NCBI RefSeq assembly: GCF_947172395.1
Contig: NC_069100.1
Location: forward strand, 9,948,109 to 10,012,108
DNA length: 64,000 bases
From: Bicyclus anynana
Lineage: Eukaryota; Arthropoda; Insecta; Lepidoptera; Nymphalidae
Reading direction: 5' to 3'
The translations under genes were made by a program, and so were the position numbers. Under the pieces are notes generated by a model that was not told the origin of the DNA, made no database searches, and saw only the letters and a list, made by a program, of their open reading frames with translations. Shown here in pieces: positions 35,396 to 46,829 of this stretch. Each line of letters begins with the position of its first letter. The stretch's first letter is position 1.

Positions 35396-35837
35396 TGCAT
35401 ATATTTTCAATCGAAACAGCAAACACAAGATCTAATCTACTTGTTTTATTACTTTATTTGATATAACATAACAATTGCGAATATAAAATACGCAATGTTA
35501 TTTTTATGTAGCTGCAACGCAGCCCACTCCTCCGTAAGTAAAACAGAACTGTCAAGTGTCAAAAAAAAGTGTACATGGAAATTAGAAAATTATGTCAAGT
35601 GACAGTGACAGCCATTCAGATTGTCTAAAGACCTTTGACCAAAGATTAAATAAAATACTCTTGGCCACTCTTGGCCTTTTGACATTGAACGAGTTCCTTC
35701 GACAAATGACGAGTTCGTTATTTTTGCATGATTCCATGTCCATAATCTAATGCGTCAGTTTGAAAATTGTATAATTTCGTAAACAAATTTTCAGATTTGA
35801 CGTATACAAAACAAATTAAATAATATGAAATACAGAA
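35396..35837. promoter_or_regulatory. possible divergent promoter region of the LRR gene and the 200-codon ORF
   Basis: On the minus strand, AG|GTTAGT at 35394-35396 is a donor-like site that could end a 5' untranslated exon, pairing with the acceptor (ttttttttccag) 8 nt upstream of the LRR-gene ATG. The + ORF begins at 35838. The segment between holds no transposon I can recognise, unlike its surroundings. Inference only. Confidence 0.3.
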
Positions 35838-36440
35838 ATGCCAAGAAATAAACATGAAGTTGATTGTGAAGTACACCAAACCCAGAGGTTTACTATACCA
35901 CAAGAAAATGTGTTTAGACACAATTGGTGGGAAGTATTTTGCTTCCCTTATATCTTATGTGGCAGGATGTGGGAATGTTGCTTTTCGCTATGCTCTGGTA
36001 CGAATCAATGCCTCCTGTACTGGATGGGGATCCAGTGGATTATATGCAAAATAACACAAATGACTACCCCTGACCCCATTATATTTCCTTATTACTTCTA
36101 CATGTTTTGTCAAGTGATAATGCTGACAGCAGTTTTTGTTGTAATATGGATATGGTTTGCTAAAAACTTGTTGACCGAATACTTTGAAGGCATCATTTAC
36201 GCGCTGAAAACAGATAAATCTATGCTGATAGACCACACGAATACCTCACGATTGTCGTTTAGAAGATACTGTTTTCGAAAAAGCGAAATATTTAATACTG
36301 CAGTAGATAATTCCGCCGTGAATTACGAACGAAACTCTTTTACATATTATTTGGCAATGACTTTTTTTGAATACATTTTAATTGAAAGTTTTTTTTATAT
36401 TGCATTTTTACTAGTTTTCATCCATAATCGTGGTTATTAA
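35838..36440 (+). CDS. intronless hypothetical membrane protein, 200 aa
   Basis: The ORF runs ATG to TAA without interruption for 200 codons, long for this AT-rich DNA. I do not recognise the family. The N-terminal 35 residues are polar. Residues about 36-70 are rich in Cys and Trp (FCFPYILCGRMWECCFSLC). Strong hydrophobic helices lie at about 80-110 (IIFPYYFYMFCQVIMLTAVF and following) and 168-195 (YILIESFFYIAFLLVFI), with a soluble tyrosine- and serine-containing segment between. This suggests two to four membrane passes, with no evident signal peptide. It is divergent from the LRR gene. A shorter frame (35854-36054) overlaps the first part, so a frameshift relative to an ancestral gene cannot be ruled out. 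The stop codon sits at the edge of a hairpin MITE, so the C-terminus may have been trimmed by insertion. Confidence 0.5.
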   Translation: MPRNKHEVDCEVHQTQRFTIPQENVFRHNWWEVFCFPYILCGRMWECCFSLCSGTNQCLLYWMGIQWIICKITQMTTPDPIIFPYYFYMFCQVIMLTAVFVVIWIWFAKNLLTEYFEGIIYALKTDKSMLIDHTNTSRLSFRRYCFRKSEIFNTAVDNSAVNYERNSFTYYLAMTFFEYILIESFFYIAFLLVFIHNRGY

Positions 36441-36531
36441 GGCCTAGTTCGGACTATTTTAGTATTTTAGTCGACCAATTTTTGGATTTACTACTCGACT
36501 AAAATACTAAAGTAGTCCGGACTAGGCCTAA
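36436..36531. mobile_element. short hairpin MITE at the stop codon of the 200-codon ORF
   Basis: ttaaggcctagttcggacta…ttagtcga and the complementary tcgactaaaa…actaggcctaa form a hairpin of about 37-bp arms with a 20-bp loop. The left arm starts at the TAA stop. Confidence 0.8.
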
Positions 36532-37032
36532 TGCTTATGCCGCACACACACACACAGTGCTAATCCCCCTGCTGCGAGCACAGAATAATAAAAACTACGT
36601 ATGCTGCGATGTTGCCACTACATGGCGCTGTCTATCCACACACTACTCTACTCGTGCAAATAATCGCGACGCCCTTTATTAGTCCTTCTCCTTTGACTTG
36701 TGCTCGCGCCGACTAAATAAAGAGCGCAGGGCAAGATCAGTGGCATGAAAGGCGGCAGGAAGAGAGTCGAAGCCACAGGACTTTGCAAAATACACTTTTT
36801 AAATATTCGTATCTTATAGGCAGCTTTATGATCGAATCATCAAGATTTAAAAATAATATGTTACAAGTTCAACATAAATATCAAGATTTAATATTGTAAA
36901 CGTGCAAGACCCTCTGTCTTTTCGCGCATAAACCTGGTTAAAATTCGCTTAAAGAAATGGCAGAATTTAGCGTCCTTTCTCCATATATAAAGATATATTT
37001 ACAACATTTTTACAGTTTAAAATTTCTTAAAG
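36532..37032. other. intergenic, short (CA)n run, no gene
   Basis: Contains cacacacacacaca near 36545 and a GC-richer stretch to about 36790. No exon supported. Confidence 0.4.
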
Positions 37033-37333
37033 GTTACCCATATTCGGCTCACTGCTGAGCTCGAGTCTCTTCTCATAATGACAGGGTTTAGGCCAATAGT
37101 CCACCACGCTGGCCCAATGCGGATTGGCAGACTTCACACACGCAGAGAATCAAGAAAATTCTCTGATATGCAGGTTTCCTCACGATGTTTTCCTTCACCA
37201 TTTGAGAAACGTGATAATTATTTTTTTAAATGCACACAACTGAAATATTGGTGGTGCATGCCTCGGACCGAATTCGAATCTTCACCCTCCGGAATCGGAG
37301 GCAGAGGTCATATCCACTGGGCTATCACGGATA
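37033..37333 (-). mobile_element. SINE family A (antisense)
   Basis: ttacccatattcggctcact … gggctatcacggat, essentially full length. Confidence 0.85.
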
Positions 37334-38574
37334 CAAGGTAATTTAAAAAGCATTATCTGGCACTATCATACTTTTCATCTCTATACTATTTTAAATCTTT
37401 TTTAATGCTTCCAACACTGATAAATAGAGTAAGTTTTATGTAGAAGCAAACATTTGACAGATCATACGACAATATTTGCTGACGGCAAGTTCGGGGACTA
37501 ATGTAACAACCGCTTTTAATACTGAAGAAATAAGAGATAAAATTGCAGTTTAAAAATAAATATTGAACAACAGCGCCATCATCATGTATCGAGGCATAGA
37601 AACATAGAGGAGTATAATATATGCATAGAAATCTCATTGCTCTGCAGAAAGATTAGGCCATGAACTTACTTCGTGGGCGTGGTAACATTTGGAAATAAAA
37701 ATAACAAACGAACACTGGTAATATCATAGTTATACTAAAATTAATAAGTACGGTTAGGTATTCTTGCGGAATGAGTAAAGTCAAAAATATAATTTAGCAA
37801 TTTGGAGACCTAATAAGAAATTACTATGTGGTAAACCATAAATGGTAGGAGCGTGGGATGAAAAAGTTTTACCATAAATCAAACTGTTTATTTATTTAAT
37901 TAAACATTTACTGTAATTAAAATTGCTACTTAAAAAGCCGGCGTGTATATTAACAATAAGCGCACATAACATTCACAAAATTATATATCAAACTAGACGC
38001 CCTTCACTTTACCCGGGTAGAAAATTTAAATATTCCACCATTTGCATTGTTTTGTTACATCGCAAAGGAATAAAGTAGCGTTTTCGATGAAAATTCCCAC
38101 TCGGATGGATTTTTCCCGACACTTCCTATACTTAAATCATCTTATTACAACCGATTTATATAAAACCTCAATAAATTATATATCTAAATCAATAAATTAA
38201 TCACTATCTATAAAATAAATCCGCATTTCTAGTTTATCGTGAACAGGCAGACGGACGTGATGTTTAACTTTGTTTTTTAATATGTTTGGCTCATAGTTAA
38301 CTGACTTCACAAGCTCTATTATCGAGTTATACGAAAGGTCCATAAGTTAGAAAGACACTGATCGCCTGGACTATGGCAATAATCTCGTTTAGGGCTTGCA
38401 TTAAGATTTTATGTATTTTCTTTAGCATTTTATTTTTTATATCTGCGATTCAGTGGCGTAACTACAGGGTGGCAAGACTGCCCTTTAACATTACACAAGC
38501 CCTTGACTTGACGGAGACCCTGGACCTAGGGCCCGTGAGTTAGAAATAATCTAGCATTTTCAGCTGGTCTTACC
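37334..38574. other. intergenic, no gene
   Basis: Open frames are short and without splice or family support. A cagtggcgtaactacagggt phrase at 38452 may be a decayed MITE end. Confidence 0.4.
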
Positions 38575-38761
38575 TATAGCTTGGCAAGTTCGTTGATGAC
38601 ACTCCCATGATATGCAGGCGATGAGGGGAAAGACTACGCGGGTGTAAAATCGTGCGTGCGGGGAAGTAAGATGCATCAGTCGTGTGTTTTCATTCATCGC
38701 TACACGCCCCGCGGCCCGCGCGGACAATCGGAAGTTTTACGAACGAATTTGCCAAGCTATA
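38575..38761. mobile_element. MITE with TATAGCTTGGCAA ends, 187 bp
   Basis: Left TATAGCTTGGCAAGTTCGT and right ACGAATTTGCCAAGCTATA are inverted repeats with one mismatch. The core is GC-rich (ccccgcggcccgcgcgg). Confidence 0.8.
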
Positions 38762-38774
38762 ACTTTATCTAGTT

Positions 38775-38851
38775 TACCAGGTTAGGGTAGATAGGGGTAG
38801 TTAAAAGTTTATATCGAGTTTCTCGCGGACGATATAGCGGGCGTCTGCTAG
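38775..38851 (+). mobile_element. Helitron-like 3' end fragment
   Basis: Short GGGTA residue, then gtttatatcgagtttctcgc and gcgggcgtctgCTAG|T. The 5' part is missing. Confidence 0.5.
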
Positions 38852-40083
38852 TAATTTATATAGTTTATCGAATTCAACTATCGCCATTTCAACAAGGCCG
38901 TGGCCGTATTCAGATGAAGTCCTACTAGCATGACGGCAAATAGCAACAAAACGAGTATTCACTTCACTATTCTTCACTCTTCAGTAAGTTCAGTTTTGAT
39001 TAGTCTGTGGACGCAAGTAGCACGTCAAAAATGTCGAAAAGTGTGTCAAAGCAATTTTATTTCACAATTTACGAATTTTAAAGCGCTAGTCCGCTCGCGA
39101 AATTAAGCCGTCGCGTCCGTGATCCGTACGCCTTACCAATAAGATTTTAGAAAAGGGATAAGAAAAAAAATAACCCATTTGTAAGTAGAAAATTTCTTTT
39201 TTCCGAAGTGAAATTTTCACGTAACACTTCTGTTTTTTTCTAAAGGTACTCTGTCCACATTATCAACTTATTGAATTTTTAAATTTAAATTTAGAATCCT
39301 ATCTTTATCTTGTGATTGATTCATTTGAAAATGTGTTTATTCGAAGTAGGTATATTATACTAAAAATTAATTTAAAAAATATAACTACTGTTTACTTACT
39401 GTTTTCAGTACGTTTAACACCGTTACCTGAGCGTGTATGTAGAATGGACGTAATTAGTAATTATCTTGAAATGAATCGGTGATATAATTGGGAAGAAATA
39501 ATTTATTACTTCTCTAAAACCTGTTTTGGTTATAAAAGTGAAATTTTAATACAGAACTCGTGTTCACTCTCTCTGTGTGACCTTGATTTTTTGGTTTACT
39601 TCGAAAGTTCGAATGGTTTGTGTAGGTGATACCAAGTAGGTACCTAGTTAGATAATTATTTACTTTAAAAAAATCTAGTTTCTATGAAAAACACTACTTT
39701 AAAATGTACCTAATACCATGCATTTTCTTATTTTTAATCAAGAAAATAAAGAGAAAAAACTAACAGATAATTTGATAATAGAAGAATGAGACATTGCATT
39801 GATATTAATTATAATTTATTATTGCAAATTATAACAAAATAAAAAAATATTACTTATTATAATTTTTAAACAAATGGAATAATTGTATTTGCAGACTAAA
39901 AAAAAATATTTTTTTTTATTCAAATTAAATTTTGGTATCAATCTGAAGATAGAAATAATTTATGCATAAAACCTTATTTATCTTAATATATAGATTATAG
40001 AATCCACTTAGCTTTTTTTTAATATATGAGATGAAATCAAGGACTTTGATGTTTTTTTTTAATTTTTATATATCATTCATCAA
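38852..40083. other. intergenic; GC-balanced patch without a supported gene
   Basis: 38930-39130 is less AT-rich than its surroundings and contains a 16-codon ORF (ATG at 39030). It could be an exon or a promoter, but I find no acceptor, donor or homology to support it. The rest is AT-rich. Confidence 0.35.
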
Positions 40084-40362
40084 TATCAACCCATATTCGG
40101 CTCACTGTTGAGCTTGAGTCTCCTCTTAGAATGAAAGGGGTTAGGCCAATAGTCCACCACACTGGCCCAATGCGGATTGGCACACGCAGATATTTAAGAA
40201 AATTCTTGCATTGCAATGTTTGTCCTTCACCGTTTTCGATACGTGATACTTAATTCTTAAAATGCACACAACTTAAAAAGTTGGAGGTGCATGACCCAGA
40301 CCGGATTTGAACCCACACCCTCCAGAATCGGAGGTAGAGGTCATATCCGCTGGGCTATCAAT
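40084..40362 (-). mobile_element. SINE family A (antisense)
   Basis: atcaacccatattcggctca … gctgggctatca, with small internal deletions. Confidence 0.85.
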
Positions 40363-40770
40363 TTAAATTTTTTTTTATATTCATTTGCTAGAAATTATAA
40401 ATGGTAATAGTTAATCGTAGCTTTCAAACAAATGTTGAAAAGGGAGGCCCATGGTTGACTATTGATAAGATTTCCTTGTGTCCCACAATTTTATTATTTT
40501 GTCTGATTATTATGTACCTTAGATTGTTAAGGTTAGTCGTTTGATAATTGGTACCTAGCCTAGGGCTTACTGAATATTTTTTTGGCTTTTCGCACATCAT
40601 CTATGTAATAAGTAAAACCATTTTACTTAAAAATCTTTTTATTCATTGAGAACTTTTATCATTTGTAACAACAATATTTGTTATTGTTTTTACCCAACTG
40701 CAAAAAGGTATATTAGTTACTAATGGACCTGGTCAAGCTTTGCTTTGACTTATGTGCACATCTTTCCTAC

Positions 40771-40955
40771 CCATACCCTACTCCCACCCTACCCCTATCC
40801 AACCCTACCTATATCCTACTCCTACCATACCTCTTCCCTTCCCCTAAACTACCTCTTCCCTACCGCTAACCTACCCTACCTCTACCCTACCCATACCATA
40901 CCTCTCTCTACAGCTACTCTTCTCTACGCCTACCCTAAAAATCCCTACCCCTCTT
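40771..40955 (-). repeat. GGGTA-type minisatellite (C-rich on +)
   Basis: Irregular ccctaccc, ccatacc and cctacctc units, degenerate compared with 2145-2441. Open on all frames by composition. No Helitron hairpin is seen next to it. Confidence 0.8.
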
Positions 40956-41224
40956 AAGTATTATTGTGAATTGTTTGTATGGGAGTATAGAAAAGTGTTA
41001 TTTTTAGCCTTTTTTTTTTAATATCAAACACTTATTACACAAACCTTGTCCTAACAATAACAAATACAAATAAAAACAAGAATCATCCAATTTGGTGCAG
41101 TTGTTCGAATGTTATGGACGTACATACATTTTGAAGATCCATTTTTATTTATTAGTTAGTTTAGTTACTTACATTATTATAAAAAAGTGATAGTACATAA
41201 TTATTCTTTTATTAAATTTATACG

Positions 41225-41402
41225 TCATCAACCCATATTCGGCTCACTGCTGAGCTCGAGTCTCCTCTCAGAATGAGAGGGGTTAGGCCAATAGTCCACC
41301 ACGCTGGCCCAATGCGGATTGGCAGACTTCACACACGCAGAGAATTGAGATAATTCTCTCGTATGCAGGTTTCCTCACGATGTTTTCCTTCACCGATTGA
41401 GA
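41225..41402 (-). mobile_element. SINE family A, 3' half (antisense)
   Basis: catcaacccatattcggctc … tttccttcaccgattgaga; the head is missing. Confidence 0.85.
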
Positions 41403-41473
41403 TTAAATTTATATTTAAAGTTTACATAAATAAATGTGAAAGTTGGTATGGATGTTTATTAGCGTTCGCGTAC

Positions 41474-41790
41474 CACCGCACCTGCACCGCTCCTACACCG
41501 GCACCGCAATTCTATGACGTCAAATTCCAAGCCCCGTTCACACAGGATTATCAAGCAAGACACATACATCTATTTTGTGACATTAGTACCTGTTCTGTAA
41601 AGTTAGACATTGTATGTCTAACTTTAGCAAGATAAAGAAAATTTTACTTGTTTTCTTCCTGTACAAACGGTGGCAAGAACAAAATCGTACAATTTAAAAT
41701 TTAAAATTTCTGTATTGTGTAAACGGTGCTCAGAATTTGCACGTCAAAAAATTGCGGCGGCGCCGACGGTGCGGGAGCGGTGCGGGCAAC
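41474..41790. mobile_element. foldback MITE with CACCG-rich arms
   Basis: Left cgcacctgcaccgctcctac…tatgacgtcaaattcc pairs with right gaatttgcacgtcaaa…cggtgcgggagcggtgcggg over about 50 bp. The core has a smaller hairpin (gttagacattgtatgtctaac). Confidence 0.75.
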
Positions 41791-42631
41791 ACAAACTTTA
41801 ACACAAAATTACTAAACCAATTTTCATGAGAATGAAATGGGACCAATCTGGAAGTATACTCTTTCAAACAAAAAAATATTTTTAAAATTAGTTAATAAAT
41901 GATGAAGTTAGGAGTTAAGGAACATGAAAAAAACATACGCGTCGAATTTAGAACCTTCTCCTTTTTTTGAAGTTTGTTAAAAACTACTGAATAGATTTGG
42001 TTGAAATTATAAAAATTACGATATGACAGGTGTGGCTCAAATTTTTCATAAATATTTTGAACTTTTAGTTCAATATTGTACATTAGAACGCATTCCCGAG
42101 TTGACTTTCTATGCATGTATATTGATATATTTTAAAATTTATTTATGAATTGTATTGTTTGATGTACACTCAAAAGAAGTTGGTTTTAGTAATTTAGTTT
42201 TCTCAATAAACTTGAGATTTAAGACATAATTTGCTGGCAAAGCCAATTCTGCAACTTGGTGATTTTGAGCCAGTTATACAATTCAAAATTTTCATCAGAA
42301 AACATTTTTATATTTTTTTTTCATAAAAGTATTGTATTTAAAAAACCTAGCATCTTAATTTCTTATCATGTACTATGTGCATGTCAAAGTAGCAATTTAT
42401 TCCTTTTTTTAATTACCTCTCACATTGCATTAGTATTTAAGCTTTTGTGACAAGCTCGTCCGGTGAAATACCACCATACCATGCCACCATGATTATTTCT
42501 GCCATCAAGCAGCATTGCTGTGTTATGGTTATGGGTATAATAACAGGCTCATGAGACTTAACACTGCCTCAGGCACTTTATAGGGCTTGCACCTTGCATG
42601 CCCCAGAAGTGTTGGCTAAGTCTCAGCTGGA
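41791..42631. other. intergenic, AT-rich, no gene
   Basis: Nothing recognisable apart from a family E-like or Helitron-like phrase near 41815-41850 (attttcatgagaatgaaatg). Confidence 0.35.
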
Positions 42632-42742
42632 TTTTTTTTTATTCTTTACAAGTTAGCCCTTGATTACAATCTCACCTGATGGTAAGTGATGATGCAATCT
42701 ATGAATCTAAGATAGAAGCGGGCTAACTTGTTAGGAGGAGGA
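42632..42742 (-). mobile_element. SINE family B, 3' part (antisense)
   Basis: tttttattctttacaagtta … gggctaacttgttaggagga. Confidence 0.8.
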
Positions 42743-43747
42743 ATCATTGCAATGTGCTATATGCTTCTATTAATTAATACATGGCATAAGCTGAGCTTAC
42801 AGAATTATAATGATCCCGAATGAGTCTTTACAAGCAGTGTGGTAAAGCCGGTGAAACCCATGAAAAAAACTTGACATCCGCATATACAATCTTTTTTCGT
42901 AATTTGCATTTCAAGATTTAATAGACTAATAATCAATAATTACATATGAAAAAATACTCCATCTTATTTCTTTAGATTTAGTGAACAGTTTTTAAAAACA
43001 TATTAAGACTTTCTTGAATAATATTGAAAATTATTGATGCTACGCCTCGTACTGACTGGAGAATATATATTAGTTTTTGAATTTGTATTAGGAATGACTG
43101 CATCAGTGCCGTATATAAACTAAATTGTATGTATGATTTAGGTAGATGATTTGATATCATATAAAAAAATTTGAACCCATTAATATGTCAAGGATTTTGT
43201 TAACAGTTTACTATTAAAAAAAAACGTTCAGCAGGTAAACACTAAAGATTTTATCGATTTGATAATTTAAACACTGTCATTTTTCACACTGTACTGATAC
43301 TGTTTAATTTAAACAAACGAAAAGTGTATATCTTTTTTCCTTCTGTTTTCATTCACGTGACTGCGGTTGAATGTCTTGAGAGAGTAGGTTTTTAACTTTT
43401 GTATAACCGAAAACATTAATTCACGTGTAACCAACGTCAGCCACTGACGATCAAGTAAGCTCAAATGCCTGCAGCGCTAACGGCTTGATCGTGTGTTGGT
43501 CGCGATCAGTGGCGTTACAAAATTAATTGGAGTGTAAAGATTTCTCAGAAAAGAAATGTTTTCATATTTTGGTTGCACGTTTATGCCGGGAAAAAATATT
43601 GTGTTTTTTTTAATTTCGTCATTTCTGAAGTGAAAATTTATAGGCAGCTTTTTATATGATTTTTTTTGCCGAGAAGCACCAGATTAAGTGTAGATTACAT
43701 TTTACAAATTTTTGTTTTTTTCACATTAGTTCCCACTACTGGTCCAG
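42743..43747. other. intergenic, no gene
   Basis: AT-rich. 43440-43515 contains gcctgcagcgctaacggctt and ttggtcgcgatcagtggcgt, related to the foldback MITE at 11178. Confidence 0.4.
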
Positions 43748-44066
43748 AGCCAGAGATAGCCCATAGCACATTGGATATGACCTCTGCCTCCGATTCCGGA
43801 GGGTATGGGTTCAAATCCGGTCCGGGGCATGCACCTCCAACTTTTCAGTTGTGTGCATTTAAAGCAATTAAATATCACGTGTCTCAAACAGTGAATGAAA
43901 AACATCGTAAGGAAACCTGCATACCAGAGAATTTTCTTAATTCTCTGCGAGTGCGAAGTCTGCCAATCCGCATTGGGCCAACGTGGTGAACTATTGACCT
44001 AACCTCTCACATTCTGAGAGGAGACTCGGGCTCAGCAGTGAGCTGAATATGGGTTGATAATGATGA
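43748..44066 (+). mobile_element. SINE family A
   Basis: agccagagatagcccatagc … gggttgataatgatga. A small insertion disrupts the A box. Confidence 0.85.
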
Positions 44067-44444
44067 CTGGTCCAGGCCTCCATCCTTACAGGAAAGGGGA
44101 TATGGAGTACAGACCAACCACACTGCTCCAATACGGGTTGGCGTGCCTAGGGCGATAATGTTTCTTTAACCACCACTATCAGATGTCAATGATAATGTCC
44201 AGGACCGACGCCTTAACGTTCTCCGAGGCATCACCAACTTCCCAACACTGGGCTAAGAATTTAAACTGAAAAGATGTTAGATGAAAGAACACTCAGTGTC
44301 ACAGGATTCGATCCCTGGACCTCGTGATCTGAAACCTCATAGGCGAACCACTGGACTAGCGAGGCAGTTACTCAGTACCAGTGATTCATCAAAATCAGTC
44401 GAGCCATTTGTGGCGACCACAAATTTTGCTATACTTATTAGAAG

Positions 44445-44762
44445 ACTAGCAGATTCTCGCGGTTTCACCCGCGTATAGTTTCCGTTCCCGTAGGAATATG
44501 AGGATAAAATATAGTGTAGCTTCCAAACAGTGAAATTATTTTTCAAATTGGTTTAATAGTTTCGGAGACTATTGAATGCAAACAAACAAATCTTTATAGA
44601 CTAGCCAACGCCTCGCCTCGGTTTCTTGCGCGTAGTTCCCGTTCCAATGAGAATACGGTAATAAAATATAGCCTATGACACCCGCTAATAACGTGGCTAT
44701 CTAGTGATAAAAGAATTTTCAAAATCGGTTCAGTAGATCCTATAATACCAAAAACTTTACCT
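44445..44762 (-). mobile_element. two Helitron-like fragments in tandem
   Basis: Both contain the tttcacccgcgta / tagttcccgttcc words followed by ataaaatatag and a caaatcggt/aaaatcggttcagtag block, at 44450-44595 and 44605-44762. Confidence 0.5.
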
Positions 44763-44769
44763 CTTTTAT

Positions 44770-45475
44770 TAACCGACTTCAAAAAGGAGGAGGTTCTCAA
44801 TTCGGTCGGTATTTTTTTTTTTTTTTATGTATGTACACCGATTACTCAAAGACGCCTGGACCGATTTAAAAAATTCTTTTTTTGTTTGAAACGGTATAGT
44901 CCCCATTTGGTCCCATTGCCATCATGTCAAGATCTGGTGATGGAATCCTGGAGAAATTGAGGGGAACTTTCAAAAATTATATGGGTGTCTAGTGTGTTCG
45001 CATACTTTTCCATTTAGTACTTTTAAGCACTACAATTTCATGAAGGTTTAAAATCGATCTGATGATGGAGCCATAAAACAGACGAGGGAACTCTTCGGCG
45101 ATTTACAGCAGTTACCTTGTGTTTGGGCTTGATTAATTTGTATTAATGTGTACTTTCCACATAGATAGGTTGTGACTGTCATTTAGGGGTTTGGTGATGA
45201 AGACCAAGGACAATTAAGGGAACTCCTTAACAGTTTACAGTAACTACCTTGTGTTTGGCCTTGATTAATTTGTATTGCTGAGGATTTTGTACCAAGATGG
45301 GTTGTGACTATCATTAGGGGTCTGATGTATTCGTTTGAGATGAAATTTTACACTAAAAATGGAAAAATAATAAAAATTTTAATAAAAAAAATACAACCGA
45401 CTTCAAAACCTAAAACGTATCCACTAAACTAAAAAGTGAAAAATAACATCATAATATGTTCTACCTGCTGATCAG
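44770..45475 (+). mobile_element. family E element, copy 2
   Basis: taaccgacttcaaaaaggag … acaaccgacttcaaaaccta … gttctacctgctgatcagta. Contains two copies of a roughly 110-bp internal unit (ttgtgtttgggcttgattaa, ttgtgtttggccttgattaa). Confidence 0.7.
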
Positions 45476-45690
45476 TATGAAGGCGGTGCTTGAAACAACA
45501 CTGTCTGCAAAATCTAAATCTATAAGATATTCTCACATGGCTTGAATTAATACATCACCGGCTTAGCACCGCCTTCATACTGATCAGCAGGTAGAACATA
45601 TTATGATGTTATTTTTCACTTTTTAGTTTAGTGGGTACGTTTTAGGTTTTGAAGTCGGTTGTATTTTTTTTATTAAAATTTTTTATAACA
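45430..45690. repeat. inverted repeat of the family E 3' end
   Basis: The right end of copy 2 (aaaaagtgaaaaataacatc … cagtatgaaggcggtgct) is followed within about 60 bp by its reverse complement (agcaccgccttcatactgat … gatgttatttttcacttttt), ending gttttgaagtcggttgtatt. The arms are about 100 bp. Confidence 0.85.
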
Positions 45691-45785
45691 TTAGTATACA
45701 TGTAGGAGGTCATGTTAAATCATAGCGTTTAAGTTAAATTTGCAGGTCGTTATATTTAGTTGTTTACTCACTATAGGAAAATTAT

Positions 45786-46279
45786 TAGAGATGCGCCGAG
45801 TAACACTTTTGCCGAGTAACGAGTACCGAGTTTTACTCGGTTAAATTTTTTTTCACGAGTAGCTCGGTTCAATCAAATTTCTATTTCGCGCGCGTAAAAA
45901 ATTGTTTATTTCAAGTAGGCTTAGTTTACGAGCACTTTTGAAACGTCAAGTTTGACTATTTGTAGTGACTCTACCACCCAGCTCGGAAGGCGCAGTCTCC
46001 TGTTAAGAAGAGAGGGCGAGAAACTCAACAGTTGCTCTTTTAAAACTTTCATTTTAATTTTATTTAAATTTAATCGAGATTTTCAAAGATTTTCTAAATT
46101 ACTAATAAATACTTTTTGATTGACACTGTTGTTTTAATTATATCTACCTAAATAATGCTTTTCTTAAACAAAGTATACTCGGCATTCACCCACCGAGTTA
46201 TTCGGCCGAGTACGAGTACCAAAAAATCTGCCGAGTACGCCGAGTACCGAGTATCAACCGAGTACTCGGCCCATCTCTA
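45786..46279. mobile_element. hAT-like MITE (family h2) with perfect 8-bp target duplication
   Basis: Ends TAGAGATGCGCCGAGTAA and GTACTCGGCCCATCTCTA. AAAATTAT is present at both 45778-45785 and 46280-46287. Many internal gagtac/ccgagta sub-repeats. It carries a nested LINE tail. Confidence 0.9.
45898..46050 (-). mobile_element. LINE 3' tail nested in MITE h2
   Basis: The reverse complement reads agcaactgttgagtttctcg, ggtggtagagtcactacaaa and gcctacttgaaataaacaat, the same 3' UTR as at 3180-3280. Confidence 0.65.
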
Positions 46280-46579
46280 AAAATTATTATTATTTAACAT
46301 GTTACTTAATTAATATTAGTTTCACTCAGTTAAATGAACCAATGAACCCCGGTGACGCCGTAGTGGTTCCGCAGGGAGCTATCGGCACCTACTCAGACAG
46401 AAAAAAAAAGAACCATACCGAACTATGAACTGTTTCACCTCACCTTAGCGAGTTAAATTATTCTAGTTATTATAAAACTCACTCCACCCAATTATAGTTA
46501 AAAACACTGCACTCGAAATTGTAGACGAATACATACCTATAGCCAAAGATTTTATACTATTAGATACGTCACTAATGCG

Positions 46580-46812
46580 TCGAAACTGGTGGAAGGCTTC
46601 GGCCGTGGCTAGTTACGACAAAGACGTACCGCCAAGCGATTTAGCGTTCCGGTACGATGTCGTGTAGAAACCGAATAGTGCTCCGAACACCGAAGTGGGG
46701 TGTGGATTTTCATCCTCCTCCTAACAAGTTACCCCCTTCCATCTTAGACTGCATCATCACTTGCCATCAGGTAAGATTGTAGTCAAGGGCTAAATTGTAA
46801 AGAATAAAAAAA
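46580..46812 (+). mobile_element. SINE family B, 5' truncated
   Basis: tggtggaaggcttcggccgt … gggctaaattgtaaagaata plus A-run. A short insertion (agtgctccgaacacc) lies in the middle. Confidence 0.8.
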
Positions 46813-46829
46813 AACTGAGACGATCAAAG

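Noticed and set aside
35854..36054. 66-codon ORF overlapping the orphan membrane ORF
   Set aside because: Kept only as a caution: its start lacks other support and the 200-codon frame over the same DNA is far longer.
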